Assembly: GCA_021832345.1 (NCBI GenBank)
Contig: JAKBKY010000002.1
Location: 62,001-126,000 of the forward strand
Direction: 5' to 3'
DNA: 64,000 bases
Origin: a bacterium
GTDB lineage: Bacteria; Vulcanimicrobiota; Vulcanimicrobiia; Vulcanimicrobiales; Vulcanimicrobiaceae
A program made the translations under genes and the position numbers. This document shows positions 25,475 through 34,871 of the stretch, in pieces. The notes under the pieces were generated by a model, which made no database searches, had not been told where the DNA came from, and worked only from the letters and a program-made list of their open reading frames with translations. Each line of letters starts with the position of its first letter. Positions within the stretch are counted from its first letter, which is position 1.

Positions 25475-28400
25475 CTGCAGATTCCAAAGTTGAATCCCCA
25501 CCGCGGGGGCGGCGTAACACCGTGTGCCTCCACCATTCCGGGAGATCGTCGAATAGGTCGTGCAGCACCGGTACGACGATGAGCGTGAGCACGGTCGAGA
25601 TCGAGAGACCGCCGATGATCACGCTGGCGAGTGATGAGTAGGCGTCGATGCCGGTCTTCGGGAAGTACGCGACGGGCACAAGCACGATAAGGCTGACGAT
25701 CGTCGTCATGAGGATCGGCCGTAAACGTACCGGCCCGGCATAGAGAATCGCGTCGCGTCGGGCCATGCCTTCCTTCCGTTTGCGAATGATGAGATCGAGC
25801 AAGAGAATAGCGTTGCTCACCGCCATCCCGTTGGCCACCACGATGCCGAGAATCGAAACCGTGGAGAAGCTCTGATGCGCCAACAGCAGCGCGGTAAACA
25901 TTCCGAGTAACTGCAGTGGAATGGCGAAAAGCATAACCAGGGGTTGAATGACCGAACGGAACTGCGCGACGAGCAGCAGAAAGATGAAGAGGATGGCGAC
26001 TTCCATAGCGCCGAGCAAGCGCTTGAAGCTCACCGTCATTTCGGTCATGTCACCGCGCGACTTCATTCCGTACCCTTGCGGAAACGCTACGGCTGCCATG
26101 CCGCGTGTCAGGATGCTCATATCCAGTGCCATCTCACCGGGACCACCGCGCTGATAATAGCCGAGCACCGAAACGCTGTTTCGCAACCCGTCCTGCTCGA
26201 TGAGCGACGGGCCGACGCTGCGTTCGACATGCGCGATTGCACTCAGCGGCACAACCTGGCCGTCTTTGCCGACGACCTGCACTGCGGATATGTCGTTCGT
26301 GCGATTGCGCTGCTCTTTCGCATAGCGCACGAGGATCGTATCGTGACGCACATTCGGCAGATTGAAATACCCTGTCGTCAGGCCGCCGTGGAGCGCGTAA
26401 TACGCCTGCTGTTGCACGTCGGCCGGGGTGAGTCCGAGCTCCGATGCACGCGTCCGGTCGACGATAAGGTTCTGCTGCGGCTGCGTGTACGACGAACTCG
26501 TGGAGACTTCGTAGAGACCCGGAATCTGTTTTGCCTGGTTCGCGACCACGTCTGCCAGATGGTAGAGTTCCTTGCGATTCGGACCGTAGAGCAGCATCGA
26601 GACCGGTGCGCTGTTGCTCGCCATCACGTCTGCGCCCATCGCATTTAGCTCTAAGCGGCGGATGCCTGGAATCGTGGTCATCGCTCGTGCATAGAGGGCA
26701 TCCATGATCTGCCAGATCGAGCGCCGTCGCTGCCCCTTGGTATTGAACGTAATCGTGTACGAGGCGTCGTTCACCTCGTTCATCGGGCCACCCATAAAGT
26801 AGTTTCCACCGTTGTCCTCACCGATCGATGCCGAGACTCGCTCGACGTCCCGGTTCTTCAAGAGCAGCCTTTCGAAACGCCGGCTTGCCAGATTCGTGGC
26901 GGCGAACGACGTGCCGGGGTCCATCTCCAAGAACCCGTAGGCTTGACCGGTATCCGCGAGCGGCATCATCTCCTGACCGATGAACGGCAGCAGCGAAATG
27001 CCCACGTAGGTGAGGAGCGCCGCTCCGGCTAGGACCATTCCACGATTATCCAAGCTCCATGCAAGCCCACGCCGATATGCTGCATCGACTTTCCTCAAAC
27101 CGACGCGCGCCGGGCGCAATACCCGCGCTACCGCCCCATCCAGTCGCGTGCGAAACGGCGAGCGCAGTTCTTTCTGCTGGAACAAGTATGCCGCCAGCAA
27201 TGGGGTGAGCGTTACCGAGACGAGCAGTGAGGCGAGCAGCGCGAAGACAATCGGCCAGACGAGACCGACAAACATGATTTGCGTGATGCCGCCGCTCATG
27301 AGCAGCGGAACGACCGCAAACGCCATCACGCCGGTGGCCGCGGCAATCGGCACGATCACCTCCATCGTGCCGTCGATCGCGGCACGAACGGGGGATGCGC
27401 CTTCGTCAAGTTTTCGGTGGACCGAGTGAATGACGACGATGGAATCGTCCACGAGTCTTCCGATGGCCAGTAAGAGACCGATGAGCGTGGAGCTGTTAAT
27501 CGATAAGTCCATCGGCACGAAGAGCGCGACCGCAAGCGAGAGACATGTCGGGATCGTCGTCAGTACGATCAACGTCGCGCTCACATCTTCCAAGAAGACG
27601 AGCAGCACGATACCGGCCAAGAGTACGCTGACGATCAACTCTTCGAGCATATTGCGCGTCAAATCGTAAACGAAGCGCGAGTTGTCGTAGGCGCGCGCGA
27701 AATGCAGCCCCGGATGATCGGCTTCAATCTTCTTGATGCGCTGCATGACCGCAGCGATGACCCGAGGTGAACTCGCGTTGGGGTCCTGGACGATGGAGAG
27801 TTCGACCGCGCTCTTGCCGTTAAACCGGTATGCGGCGCGCACCTCGGCTGGGCCATCGCTCACGGTCGCGACATCGCGGATATAGATCGTTCGCCCGTCC
27901 GCCGTGGTGATCGGATAATCGAGCACGCTCTGCGCGGAGGTCGCGAGTTGGTCGCCTCGCACCGGCGTTTCATAAGCCCCACCGGTGATCGTTCCGGCGG
28001 AGCGACTCACATTTTGAGCGTCGATTGCATCGCCGACGGCGAGAATCGAGAGGTGGTCCGCCGCAAGTGCATTGCGGTTAACGTTAACGCGAATCTGTCG
28101 CTGCAATCCGCCGAAGGGGAAGGCGACCTGGATGCCCGGCACGCCTTTGAGATCGGCGACGACGTTGTTCGCTACGAACTGCCGCAACGCCACCGGGTCC
28201 CAGCCGGCGCCGGTCACCGCGAGTTGGAGCACCGGCGGATTGAGCGGATCGACGGGCACGACGTAGCTGGGTTTGAGGTTCGCGCGGTCATACGGGAGCT
28301 CGCCCTCGGCTTGCTTTGCGAGCTGCTGGACGTTCACGAGCGCTTGCTGCATGTTCGCGCCGTAATGGAACTGCAGCGTGACCGTTGAGATGCCCTGTTG

Positions 28401-28682
28401 CGAGTACGAACGGATATATCGCACACCTCGCAGATCGGTCATGCGTTCTTCGATCGGCTTGGTGAAATACGTTTCGACTTCTTGCGGTGTATAGCCCGGC
28501 GTCATCGTGATAACCGAGATCAGCGGGCTCTGCACGTACGGCATCATGCGCGAGGGGAGCAAGAAGAGCACTGCTGCGATTGCGCCGACGACGATCGCTA
28601 AAAATGCGGCGAAGATCGCATAGGGGTTGCGCAGCGCCCACGCAGCGACGCTGCCTTCCGCTTCCCGCATCTGCTCGATCAC
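25467..28682 (-). CDS. RND-family efflux pump inner-membrane component
   Basis: The 1071-residue transporter has the RND layout: one N-terminal transmembrane helix, a periplasmic loop, a block of helices with the proton-relay aspartates in GRLVDDSIVVIH, then a second equivalent half (VVANGMAVSNAILLLDLI). It looks closer to the HAE1/AcrB group than to CusA, but a metal substrate is not excluded. The GTG start overlaps the stop of the upstream fusion-protein gene. With the adaptor and TolC-like proteins it would form a tripartite pump. Confidence 0.93.
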   Translation of the reverse strand: MIEQMREAEGSVAAWALRNPYAIFAAFLAIVVGAIAAVLFLLPSRMMPYVQSPLISVITMTPGYTPQEVETYFTKPIEERMTDLRGVRYIRSYSQQGISTVTLQFHYGANMQQALVNVQQLAKQAEGELPYDRANLKPSYVVPVDPLNPPVLQLAVTGAGWDPVALRQFVANNVVADLKGVPGIQVAFPFGGLQRQIRVNVNRNALAADHLSILAVGDAIDAQNVSRSAGTITGGAYETPVRGDQLATSAQSVLDYPITTADGRTIYIRDVATVSDGPAEVRAAYRFNGKSAVELSIVQDPNASSPRVIAAVMQRIKKIEADHPGLHFARAYDNSRFVYDLTRNMLEELIVSVLLAGIVLLVFLEDVSATLIVLTTIPTCLSLAVALFVPMDLSINSSTLIGLLLAIGRLVDDSIVVIHSVHRKLDEGASPVRAAIDGTMEVIVPIAAATGVMAFAVVPLLMSGGITQIMFVGLVWPIVFALLASLLVSVTLTPLLAAYLFQQKELRSPFRTRLDGAVARVLRPARVGLRKVDAAYRRGLAWSLDNRGMVLAGAALLTYVGISLLPFIGQEMMPLADTGQAYGFLEMDPGTSFAATNLASRRFERLLLKNRDVERVSASIGEDNGGNYFMGGPMNEVNDASYTITFNTKGQRRRSIWQIMDALYARAMTTIPGIRRLELNAMGADVMASNSAPVSMLLYGPNRKELYHLADVVANQAKQIPGLYEVSTSSSYTQPQQNLIVDRTRASELGLTPADVQQQAYYALHGGLTTGYFNLPNVRHDTILVRYAKEQRNRTNDISAVQVVGKDGQVVPLSAIAHVERSVGPSLIEQDGLRNSVSVLGYYQRGGPGEMALDMSILTRGMAAVAFPQGYGMKSRGDMTEMTVSFKRLLGAMEVAILFIFLLLVAQFRSVIQPLVMLFAIPLQLLGMFTALLLAHQSFSTVSILGIVVANGMAVSNAILLLDLIIRKRKEGMARRDAILYAGPVRLRPILMTTIVSLIVLVPVAYFPKTGIDAYSSLASVIIGGLSISTVLTLIVVPVLHDLFDDLPEWWRHTVLRRPRGGDSTLESADA

Positions 28683-30463
28683 GGCGTACTCTGAGCGATG
28701 GGTTGACCTTCTTCTAAGTTCGATGCTCCGGTAACGACGATGCGATCACCCGCGCGTAGATTGCCGGTGACTTGCGCGGTCGTACCGTCGTTGGAGATAA
28801 CCGTCACCGGTACGCGGTGGGCCATGCCGCGCACATCGGTCCAGACGGAGGTACTTGCTCCGCCGACGAGCGAGCCGGATGGGACCGAGAAGGCGTTGCG
28901 GTGCACGGGGCCCGCCGTATGGAGTATGGCGTGCGCGAAGCTGCCCGGTTGATACCGGTCGCCGGGATTCGGCACGATCGCTTCAGCGATCGCGGTACGG
29001 GTGCGCGAACCGACGACCGGGGAGACCGAGGAGATGTGGCTGTGCAGCACCGTCCCGTCGTTGAAGATGACATCGATAGGGGTGCCGATTGTGACCTCTG
29101 CGAGATTCTGCTGCGCCACCTGCGCCTGTACGCGCAGCCGATCGATGACCGCAACCTGCAAGACCGCAGTACCGGGCTCCACATAGACACCCGGATCGAC
29201 CAGGCGTTTCATCACAATCGAGTTGTTAGGCGCGACGACATCGGTGTAACCGGCCAAAATGTTTTGGGATTGCGCGCGTGCCGAAGCCTGGTCGACCTGC
29301 GCTTGCGCCGCGCTGACCGATGCGTTCGCGGCCGCTACCTTAGCGAGCGCCGATGTGTAGGCTGAATGCGCCGCAACTGCTTGGGCACGTTCGTCCTGGT
29401 AGGCTTGAACCGAAACCGCGCCCGCACGCAGGAGCGACCGTTCGCGCCTGATCTCGGCGTTCCAATAGCGCAGTTTTTCGCGTGCCGCGGAGACGTCCGC
29501 GCGCATAGAGGAGGCGTTCTCTTGCGCGAAGGTGCGCTGATCCTGTGCCGCCCGTGCAGCCGCTTGCGCCGCCTGCGCGTTACTCTGCAACTCCGGTTCG
29601 CTTAAACGTGCGACGATCTCACCAGCCGTTAAGCGATCTCCGGTGTACGCATGAAAGTTCGACAGAACACCGGGGGCGCGTGCAACGATGTTTTGGACCA
29701 GATAGGGCTGGAGGTTCGCCGGAGCTGAGATCGTGATTCCGCTGCGCTCGCGCCCAACCGTAGCGAGCGTGACCGGGATCGGCGCGGAGCCGCGAGCTCC
29801 TTGCATCGATGCCATGTCCGTGGTGCTTGAGCCGTTCTGCGATTGCGCGAACGCCATACCAAGGACCACCAGTCCCGCGATGACGATCAGAGCAATCGTC
29901 CACGGGCGGCGGTCGCGCCGAAGCACGAGAACGCCGATCAGGATGACCGCGATCAGCGCGAAGGTCGCGGTACGCCACGCGCTCGCGTCTGGGCCGCCGC
30001 CGCTGACCGCCATTGCTGCCATTGAGTTCGACGCGGCTGCGCTCTTCGTGGCCGCGACGCGGCGTCTCGGTTGACCGACCGCCAGGTTTGCGTTGACGAC
30101 GCCGCGCAGTGCCCCGCTCAGTTCCACTCGCAGCGTCCATGCAGCCGCCGTCTCGAAATCGGCATGAAAGCGCCACTCGTTTGCAGACCCGCGAACCCGT
30201 GAGGCAACACCGCTTGGTCCTTGCATATTCATGGACGGCATCAGCGTTGCATATCGCACGACAGTGCCCTTGAGCATGGATGCCGGGGCGCCGGATACTT
30301 CGACGGTGACGGTATTAGAGCCGACAACCGGCGGATCGGGAGAGACCACGATGGTGACGGTTGCGTTGCCCAGATGCGTAACGACCGGAGACGCCGATGC
30401 GGAAGCCGCCGTGAGTGCCAAGGCCATTGGCAGGAAGAGCCATAAAAAAACACTCTTGTACAT
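28679..30463 (-). CDS. YtkA-like domain fused to HlyD-family periplasmic adaptor
   Basis: The N-terminus has a signal segment (LFLPMALALTAASASA) followed by an immunoglobulin-like domain of the YtkA/FixH sort at about residues 30-130, including PSMNMQGPSG and WRFHADFETAAAWTLRVEL. Two hydrophobic helices then follow at about 165-205. A standard membrane-fusion protein occupies the rest: barrel-sandwich halves around IVARAPGVLSNFHAYTGDRL and DVVAPNNSIVMKRLVDPG, with a long coiled coil between. Ordinary adaptors are 350-450 residues; this one has 594. A methionine-rich YtkA-type domain hints at a copper or other metal link. ATG 30463 overlaps the M56 stop; a TTG one codon earlier is possible. 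Confidence 0.85.
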   Translation of the reverse strand: MYKSVFLWLFLPMALALTAASASASPVVTHLGNATVTIVVSPDPPVVGSNTVTVEVSGAPASMLKGTVVRYATLMPSMNMQGPSGVASRVRGSANEWRFHADFETAAAWTLRVELSGALRGVVNANLAVGQPRRRVAATKSAAASNSMAAMAVSGGGPDASAWRTATFALIAVILIGVLVLRRDRRPWTIALIVIAGLVVLGMAFAQSQNGSSTTDMASMQGARGSAPIPVTLATVGRERSGITISAPANLQPYLVQNIVARAPGVLSNFHAYTGDRLTAGEIVARLSEPELQSNAQAAQAAARAAQDQRTFAQENASSMRADVSAAREKLRYWNAEIRRERSLLRAGAVSVQAYQDERAQAVAAHSAYTSALAKVAAANASVSAAQAQVDQASARAQSQNILAGYTDVVAPNNSIVMKRLVDPGVYVEPGTAVLQVAVIDRLRVQAQVAQQNLAEVTIGTPIDVIFNDGTVLHSHISSVSPVVGSRTRTAIAEAIVPNPGDRYQPGSFAHAILHTAGPVHRNAFSVPSGSLVGGASTSVWTDVRGMAHRVPVTVISNDGTTAQVTGNLRAGDRIVVTGASNLEEGQPIAQSTP

Positions 30464-31428
30464 CAAGCAACAAGCCTCAGTACGTTGCAGTGAAGAACGA
30501 ATGTCGCAATCAGCGGTATCCCGAGACCAACGGCGGTCAGTGCGCAGAGCGCAGCGACGACGAAAGTCCGGCGTCGAACATCTGGTTGCTGCTCAGGTTC
30601 CGTCTGAAGCAAAACTGCTAGGCGCCCACATATTGCATCGCGTTCGGCAAACGCAGCGCTCGTCACGAATGAGATCGATGAGCTTCGAGCCACGAGGAGA
30701 AGCGCGGACGCCAGGTCAGCCCGTTTCACATGCGCCACGGCGCAGCGGTCCGCGCAGAACTCTCGCGAGCAGCGGTAGGTGTCAACGAGACTGTCGACTG
30801 GGAGAGGCAGCAACTCAGTAATGAAATATAACCATGGTGCGATGCGGTGATCGCCGCGATCTAGGTGGGCGCGTTCATGAAAGAGCGCCGCGCGCAGTTC
30901 GGCGTCATCGAAGTGGGACAGAGCGCCCGTCGAGATGTATACTCCCGGGTAGGGAGTTGCGGCAGCAACAATGAGCGTTTCACCGTCATCTACCTCGAAA
31001 AGCGGCACTCCCACTTCGGCGGCGATCTCCGCCGCTCGGCCGGTTACCCTTGTGGAAGTTCCCAATAGCCGGTACAGTTGCCGTTCACGTCTGTAGGCGC
31101 GAATCAAAGATCGGACGATCGCGCCGACGATGAGGAGCGCCAGCAATCCATAGAGCACCTTGCCCGCGAGCAACTGCAAACATGGCGAACTCGCGCCGCT
31201 GACGATCCCTAAAACGACCAGCGCCAAGAAAAGCGATCCCGGGAGGATCGCCGCACATGTTGCCAGTGCCGCCTGCCAATGACGGTCATCGGTCATGGCC
31301 CGTATTGCTGGAGCAAGGGCGCGAACCCCGAACCACGCGAGCGGCGGCACGACGACTGCGGCGCACAGCGAACTGAAGATCGCTCCGGATACTAGGCACT
31401 CGGTGATAACGGTCAGCAGTTGGTTCAC
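30463..31428 (-). CDS. M56 (BlaR1-type) membrane metallopeptidase
   Basis: Four or so hydrophobic segments surround a zinc peptidase motif HERAHLDRGDH (HExxH) near residue 185, followed by FCADRCAVAHV. This matches the M56 family, where BlaR1/MecR1 senses a ligand and destroys the partner BlaI repressor. No C-terminal penicillin-binding sensor domain is present, so the signal is unlikely to be a beta-lactam. The gene overlaps the BlaI-like repressor by four bases (GTGA). Confidence 0.85.
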   Translation of the reverse strand: MNQLLTVITECLVSGAIFSSLCAAVVVPPLAWFGVRALAPAIRAMTDDRHWQAALATCAAILPGSLFLALVVLGIVSGASSPCLQLLAGKVLYGLLALLIVGAIVRSLIRAYRRERQLYRLLGTSTRVTGRAAEIAAEVGVPLFEVDDGETLIVAAATPYPGVYISTGALSHFDDAELRAALFHERAHLDRGDHRIAPWLYFITELLPLPVDSLVDTYRCSREFCADRCAVAHVKRADLASALLLVARSSSISFVTSAAFAERDAICGRLAVLLQTEPEQQPDVRRRTFVVAALCALTAVGLGIPLIATFVLHCNVLRLVA

Positions 31429-31850
31429 GAGGCCTCTTTTGCAGCCCGCTGCTGGGCTATCAGTCGTTCGAACTCATCAAGAGAAGCCGGGTCGCCCGCC
31501 AGCGTCTCGGCTAAACTGGCCATGAGCGGATTACGATGGTTGCGCATCAATCCGGTCAGGACTCCCCCGACGACTCGTCGCTCAAACTCTTCTCGAGAGA
31601 GGGCGGCTGCAAACGCATTCGCCTTCCCAATGGAGCGCTTGGTTAGATAGCCTTTTCCCGTCAGGGTATTGAGAGTGGTCTTCGCCGACGAGTAGTGGGT
31701 ATGTTGGCCGGCTCGCTCCAAATGCTCGGTGACTTCGCCAACCGTTGCGGGCGCATCGATCTCCCATACGGCGTTCATCACCGCGCTCTCAAGCGAACCT
31801 AATACCGCGGCAGATCCCTGCGAACCCGGTCGAAAGATCTTGGATTCCAT
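31425..31850 (-). CDS. BlaI/MecI/CopY-family repressor
   Basis: A 141-residue winged-helix repressor (LGSLESAVMNAVWE, then HTHYSSAKTTLNTLTGKGYLTKR). Family members repress resistance or copper-efflux operons and are cleaved by M56 partners. Its position as the first gene of a five-gene overlapping operon suggests it controls the downstream pump. I see no clear TACA-n-TGTA operator, so operator assignment is left open. Confidence 0.9.
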   Translation of the reverse strand: MESKIFRPGSQGSAAVLGSLESAVMNAVWEIDAPATVGEVTEHLERAGQHTHYSSAKTTLNTLTGKGYLTKRSIGKANAFAAALSREEFERRVVGGVLTGLMRNHRNPLMASLAETLAGDPASLDEFERLIAQQRAAKEAS

Positions 31851-31859
31851 GTGCCAGAG

Positions 31860-31888
31860 AGGTTAGCAGGTTCGCTTTCGGCTGTCAA
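31860..31888 (-). promoter_or_regulatory. Sigma-70-type promoter of the repressor-efflux operon
   Basis: On the minus strand TTGACA (31888-31883) is followed by a 17-bp spacer and TAACCT (31865-31860). This is a consensus -35 with a moderate -10. The predicted start is around 31853, only about three bases before the ATG at 31850, so the transcript would be almost leaderless. Confidence 0.6.
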
Positions 31889-31922
31889 TTGAGCCTAGCG
31901 CGCCCTTCGCGTAACGCAGTTG

Positions 31923-31944
31923 CGGAGGCGGTATTGCGCCTCCG
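31923..31944. other. GC hairpin in the divergent intergenic region
   Basis: CGGAGGCG and CGCCTCCG form an 8-bp stem with the loop GTATTG between the efflux operon and the beta-propeller gene. No T-tract follows on either side, so it is not a clear terminator. The rest of 31851-32012 holds only the efflux promoter. Confidence 0.35.
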
Positions 31945-32012
31945 GGGAGCGACCCTAGGAGCCGCGTGCCGGCAAGGCGGAGTTCCCGGGGGCACCGTGA
32001 AACTCTCGATCC

Positions 32013-32666
32013 GTGCACAATATAGAAGAACTTTTGCGCCTGCCGTCACCCGCGCCGCGGCCGCAGTCGCTGGCCTTTGACGGTAGCCTGCTCTGGATGG
32101 GGTCGCTGCAGACAGAACGCCTCTATGCGATCGATCCGGTGCATTGGACGGTCGTCGAAGAGGCCGACGTTCCGGGCAGGCCCTTCGGCTTGACGGTGGT
32201 CGGTGACGACCTGCGCGTACTCTGCGGCGAAGGCGAGCAGGATCATCGCGTGATTCGCCGTTTCATCCCCGGGCACGGCATCAAGAGTGCCTGGCAGATC
32301 GCCTGCCCCGACGATACCGGTTCGCAGCTCGGCTACGACGGCGAACGGCTCTATGTCAGTCAGTGGCACAACCAGCGGATCCTCTCCATCGACGAGAACG
32401 GCACCGTCGGCAGCACGATTTCCGTGCCGCACGGCATCTGCGGTCAAGTGGTCGTGGATGGCCGCTTCTACCTGGTGACGACCGACGACGAAGCGAGCAC
32501 CGATTACTTTCTGACTCGGGTCGATGCGCGCAACGGCGTACCGCTCAGCGAGGATCTCGCGCGCATCCCGTTCCAAGCTCGAGCGCTCGCCTTCGACGGC
32601 GTGAAGTTCTGGACCAACCACCGCGAGAGCGCGCAGATCGTCGCGTTCGCCCGCCCCGACGCTTAG
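32013..32666 (+). CDS. Beta-propeller-like protein, paralog of the gene at 41.0 kb
   Basis: A 217-residue protein made of repeated short strands with recurring LAFDG and LY(A/V) motifs (SLAFDGSLLWMGS, YDGERLYVSQWHNQ, LAFDGVKFWTNH), resembling SMP-30/glutamine-cyclotransferase-type propellers. No signal peptide is seen. Function is unknown. Its closest visible relative is encoded at 41004-41651 and begins with the same ELLRLPSPAP peptide. The GTG start is chosen because the paralog begins at the equivalent point. It converges on the MFS gene with a four-base overlap. Confidence 0.7.
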   Translation: MHNIEELLRLPSPAPRPQSLAFDGSLLWMGSLQTERLYAIDPVHWTVVEEADVPGRPFGLTVVGDDLRVLCGEGEQDHRVIRRFIPGHGIKSAWQIACPDDTGSQLGYDGERLYVSQWHNQRILSIDENGTVGSTISVPHGICGQVVVDGRFYLVTTDDEASTDYFLTRVDARNGVPLSEDLARIPFQARALAFDGVKFWTNHRESAQIVAFARPDA

Positions 32667-33916
32667 GCGAACGTCGCGTCGCGTCGTTCGTCGGTGACCA
32701 GGTAGCCGACCGCGGTGAGAACGATCACCGAAAGCAAGACGACGAGCGCGATGATTGCCATTGCGGCGGCGTAGTTCGCGCCGCCGTTTGGGAGCGCGAA
32801 GTGCGTCGTTGCAAAGGCCGCTTCGATTTGGAACGCTCCCGCCGAGATGAGGTTGCCGATCTGGTAGGTGAAGCCGGGAAAGGTTCCACGCGCATCCGGC
32901 GGGGAGATCTCGTTGAGATGCGCCGGCACGACGCCCCATGCGCCTTGCGCGAAGAACTGCATGAGGAACGCGCCCACCGCTAAGAGTGCGATGTTGCTCC
33001 CAAACATCCACAGCGGAATGACCACAATCGCGAGGCTTGCACAGACCAGGATGGCGCTGCGCCTGCCAAAGCGTTGCGAGAGGCCGCCGAAGATGATGCC
33101 GCCGAGGATCGCGCCGATCGCCGCAATGATTGAGAGCGAGGCCGTGGCCCCAGCCGAATAGCCGTGCTGCTTCTGGAGGAAGGTTGCGTAGAGATCTTGC
33201 GTACCGTGTGCCATGAAGTTGAACGCCGCCATGAAGAGGATGGCATAGAGCACCAGCGGCAGATGTTTCACCCCAGCGCGGAGCACCGTCATCGGAGCGG
33301 CGCGTTCTTGCCGGCGCGTCTGCCAGATCGGCGACTCGACCACGTGGCTGCGAATGTAGAAGACGAGCAGCGCCGGCAGGGCGCCGATCACGAAGAGCCC
33401 GCGCCAGCCCCATGGCGTAAACGTGAAGACGAGAAAGTAGGCCAGCGCTGCGAGCAGGTAGCCTACCATGTAGCCTTCTTGCAGAATCCCGGAGAAGAGT
33501 CCGCGACGTTGCGGCGGCAGTGACTCCATCGCGAGCGCCGCACCGAGCCCCCATTCGCCGCCCATGGCAATGCCGTAGAGCACGCGCAGCACGATGAAGA
33601 CCAGCAGATTCGGTGAAAATGCGGTCAGCAGCTCCAGCGCTGAGAAGAGCAGAATGTCGACCATCAGCGGAGTGCGCCGCCCGTAGCGGTCACCGATCCA
33701 CCCGAAGATCAACGCACCGAGCGGCCGGAACATGAGCGTCAGCGTAATCGCGCCGCCCACCGCGACGATGCTCGTACGAAAGTCGCCGGCGATGTGCACG
33801 GCGACGAACGTTACCAGAAAGAAATCGAATGCATCGAGCGTCCAGCCCATGAAACTGGCGAGAAACGCCGCTCGTGCGGAGCGATCCAGACTCGCATAGG
33901 CGGCGCGCAGCTTCAT
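32663..33916 (-). CDS. MFS transporter, metabolite:H+ symporter type
   Basis: A 417-residue twelve-helix MFS permease with the signature loops GWIGDRYGRRTPL (motif A) and GEWGLGAALAMESLPPQRRG after helix 4. The N-terminus MGWTLDAFDFFLVTFV resembles the JenP/NanT/ShiA branch, which transports carboxylates, sialic acid or shikimate. The substrate cannot be fixed by sequence. A lipoprotein gene ends 19 bases upstream on the same strand. Confidence 0.88.
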   Translation of the reverse strand: MKLRAAYASLDRSARAAFLASFMGWTLDAFDFFLVTFVAVHIAGDFRTSIVAVGGAITLTLMFRPLGALIFGWIGDRYGRRTPLMVDILLFSALELLTAFSPNLLVFIVLRVLYGIAMGGEWGLGAALAMESLPPQRRGLFSGILQEGYMVGYLLAALAYFLVFTFTPWGWRGLFVIGALPALLVFYIRSHVVESPIWQTRRQERAAPMTVLRAGVKHLPLVLYAILFMAAFNFMAHGTQDLYATFLQKQHGYSAGATASLSIIAAIGAILGGIIFGGLSQRFGRRSAILVCASLAIVVIPLWMFGSNIALLAVGAFLMQFFAQGAWGVVPAHLNEISPPDARGTFPGFTYQIGNLISAGAFQIEAAFATTHFALPNGGANYAAAMAIIALVVLLSVIVLTAVGYLVTDERRDATFA

Positions 33917-33935
33917 GCGTGGGTTGCCGGCGCGG

Positions 33936-34871
33936 TTAGGTTGGAGAAGCGGCCGGGCTCGGCTCGGCGCTCGCGCTCGGCGAAGCTCCCGCGGCGCTGG
34001 GCGCTGCAGACGGAGATGCGGTGCCGGTCGGACGGTCGTTGCCGTAGAGGACGAGCAGCCAGGTCTCGCCTTTCTTCACTTCGAGCTTTGGGGTATCCAG
34101 CGTAAAGCGCAGCGTCGTGCCGTGCATCGATGACTTGGCGTAGGATCCCATGAAGCGATCGACGGTCACGGGCTTGTGCAACGGCTTCTTCACGATCGAT
34201 TCGTAGAAGAGCTGGAGCGCGAAGGAGCGCCCGCCGAGCTGTGCCTTCGGGAGGATGAAATCCGCCACGGCGCGGCCGTTCAGGATGACGTCCGCGCTGC
34301 TGACCAAGCTGATCGAGAGCAGCGGCGTCGTTGCCACGGCGTGCGGATTGGGATTGACCATCTTCGGCACTCCGCCCGGCAGCGCCGCGAGCTTGATCGA
34401 GAGCATCGGGCCGGAGGGTGAGCTTGACGGGGTAGGCCCGGCTGCCGGTGAACCGCTTGCCGAGGGCACGGGCGATGGGGTCACTGACGGCGTCGGCGAT
34501 GGGCTCGCAGAGGTCGTTGCGTTTGGAGCTGCCCCTGAGCCTGTCGGCGCGGGGCTTGGCTTCGGCACGTTGAAGCGCAGGAGGCAACTAAAGCCCTTGA
34601 CCTGTGGACAGTGCAGTCCTTTGGGCGCGTCGGCGAACGGATAGGTTGCGCTATCCCCCGGCGGCGGGCTTGCCGCGCCTACGAGCTTTCCTTTTCCCGG
34701 GACGGGTGAGGCGCCAAGGGTCCCGGGCGTGGCCGCATTTCCGGGTTGGTTGCTCATGGGCGGGGTGACGCCGCTCGGGTAACTGCCGCCACCGCCGAAG
34801 CCGCCACCTTGGCAGGCCGCCAGTGTGAGCGCTGCGGCCGCGACCCCGAGGGTAGCCAGAAGGCGATTCAT
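33936..34871 (-). CDS. Proline/serine-rich lipoprotein
   Basis: The signal sequence ends in the lipobox LTLAAC, so the 311-residue protein is a predicted lipoprotein. Low-complexity linkers of P, S, A and T (SPSPTPSVTPSPVPSASGSP and a C-terminal ASPSASAEPSPAASP tail) enclose a ~150-residue globular part with two cysteines (LHCPQVKGFSCLL). Its ATG overlaps the thrS stop by one base (TAATG), so it is probably co-transcribed with thrS. No family is recognised. Confidence 0.75.
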   Translation of the reverse strand: MNRLLATLGVAAAALTLAACQGGGFGGGGSYPSGVTPPMSNQPGNAATPGTLGASPVPGKGKLVGAASPPPGDSATYPFADAPKGLHCPQVKGFSCLLRFNVPKPSPAPTGSGAAPNATTSASPSPTPSVTPSPVPSASGSPAAGPTPSSSPSGPMLSIKLAALPGGVPKMVNPNPHAVATTPLLSISLVSSADVILNGRAVADFILPKAQLGGRSFALQLFYESIVKKPLHKPVTVDRFMGSYAKSSMHGTTLRFTLDTPKLEVKKGETWLLVLYGNDRPTGTASPSAAPSAAGASPSASAEPSPAASPT

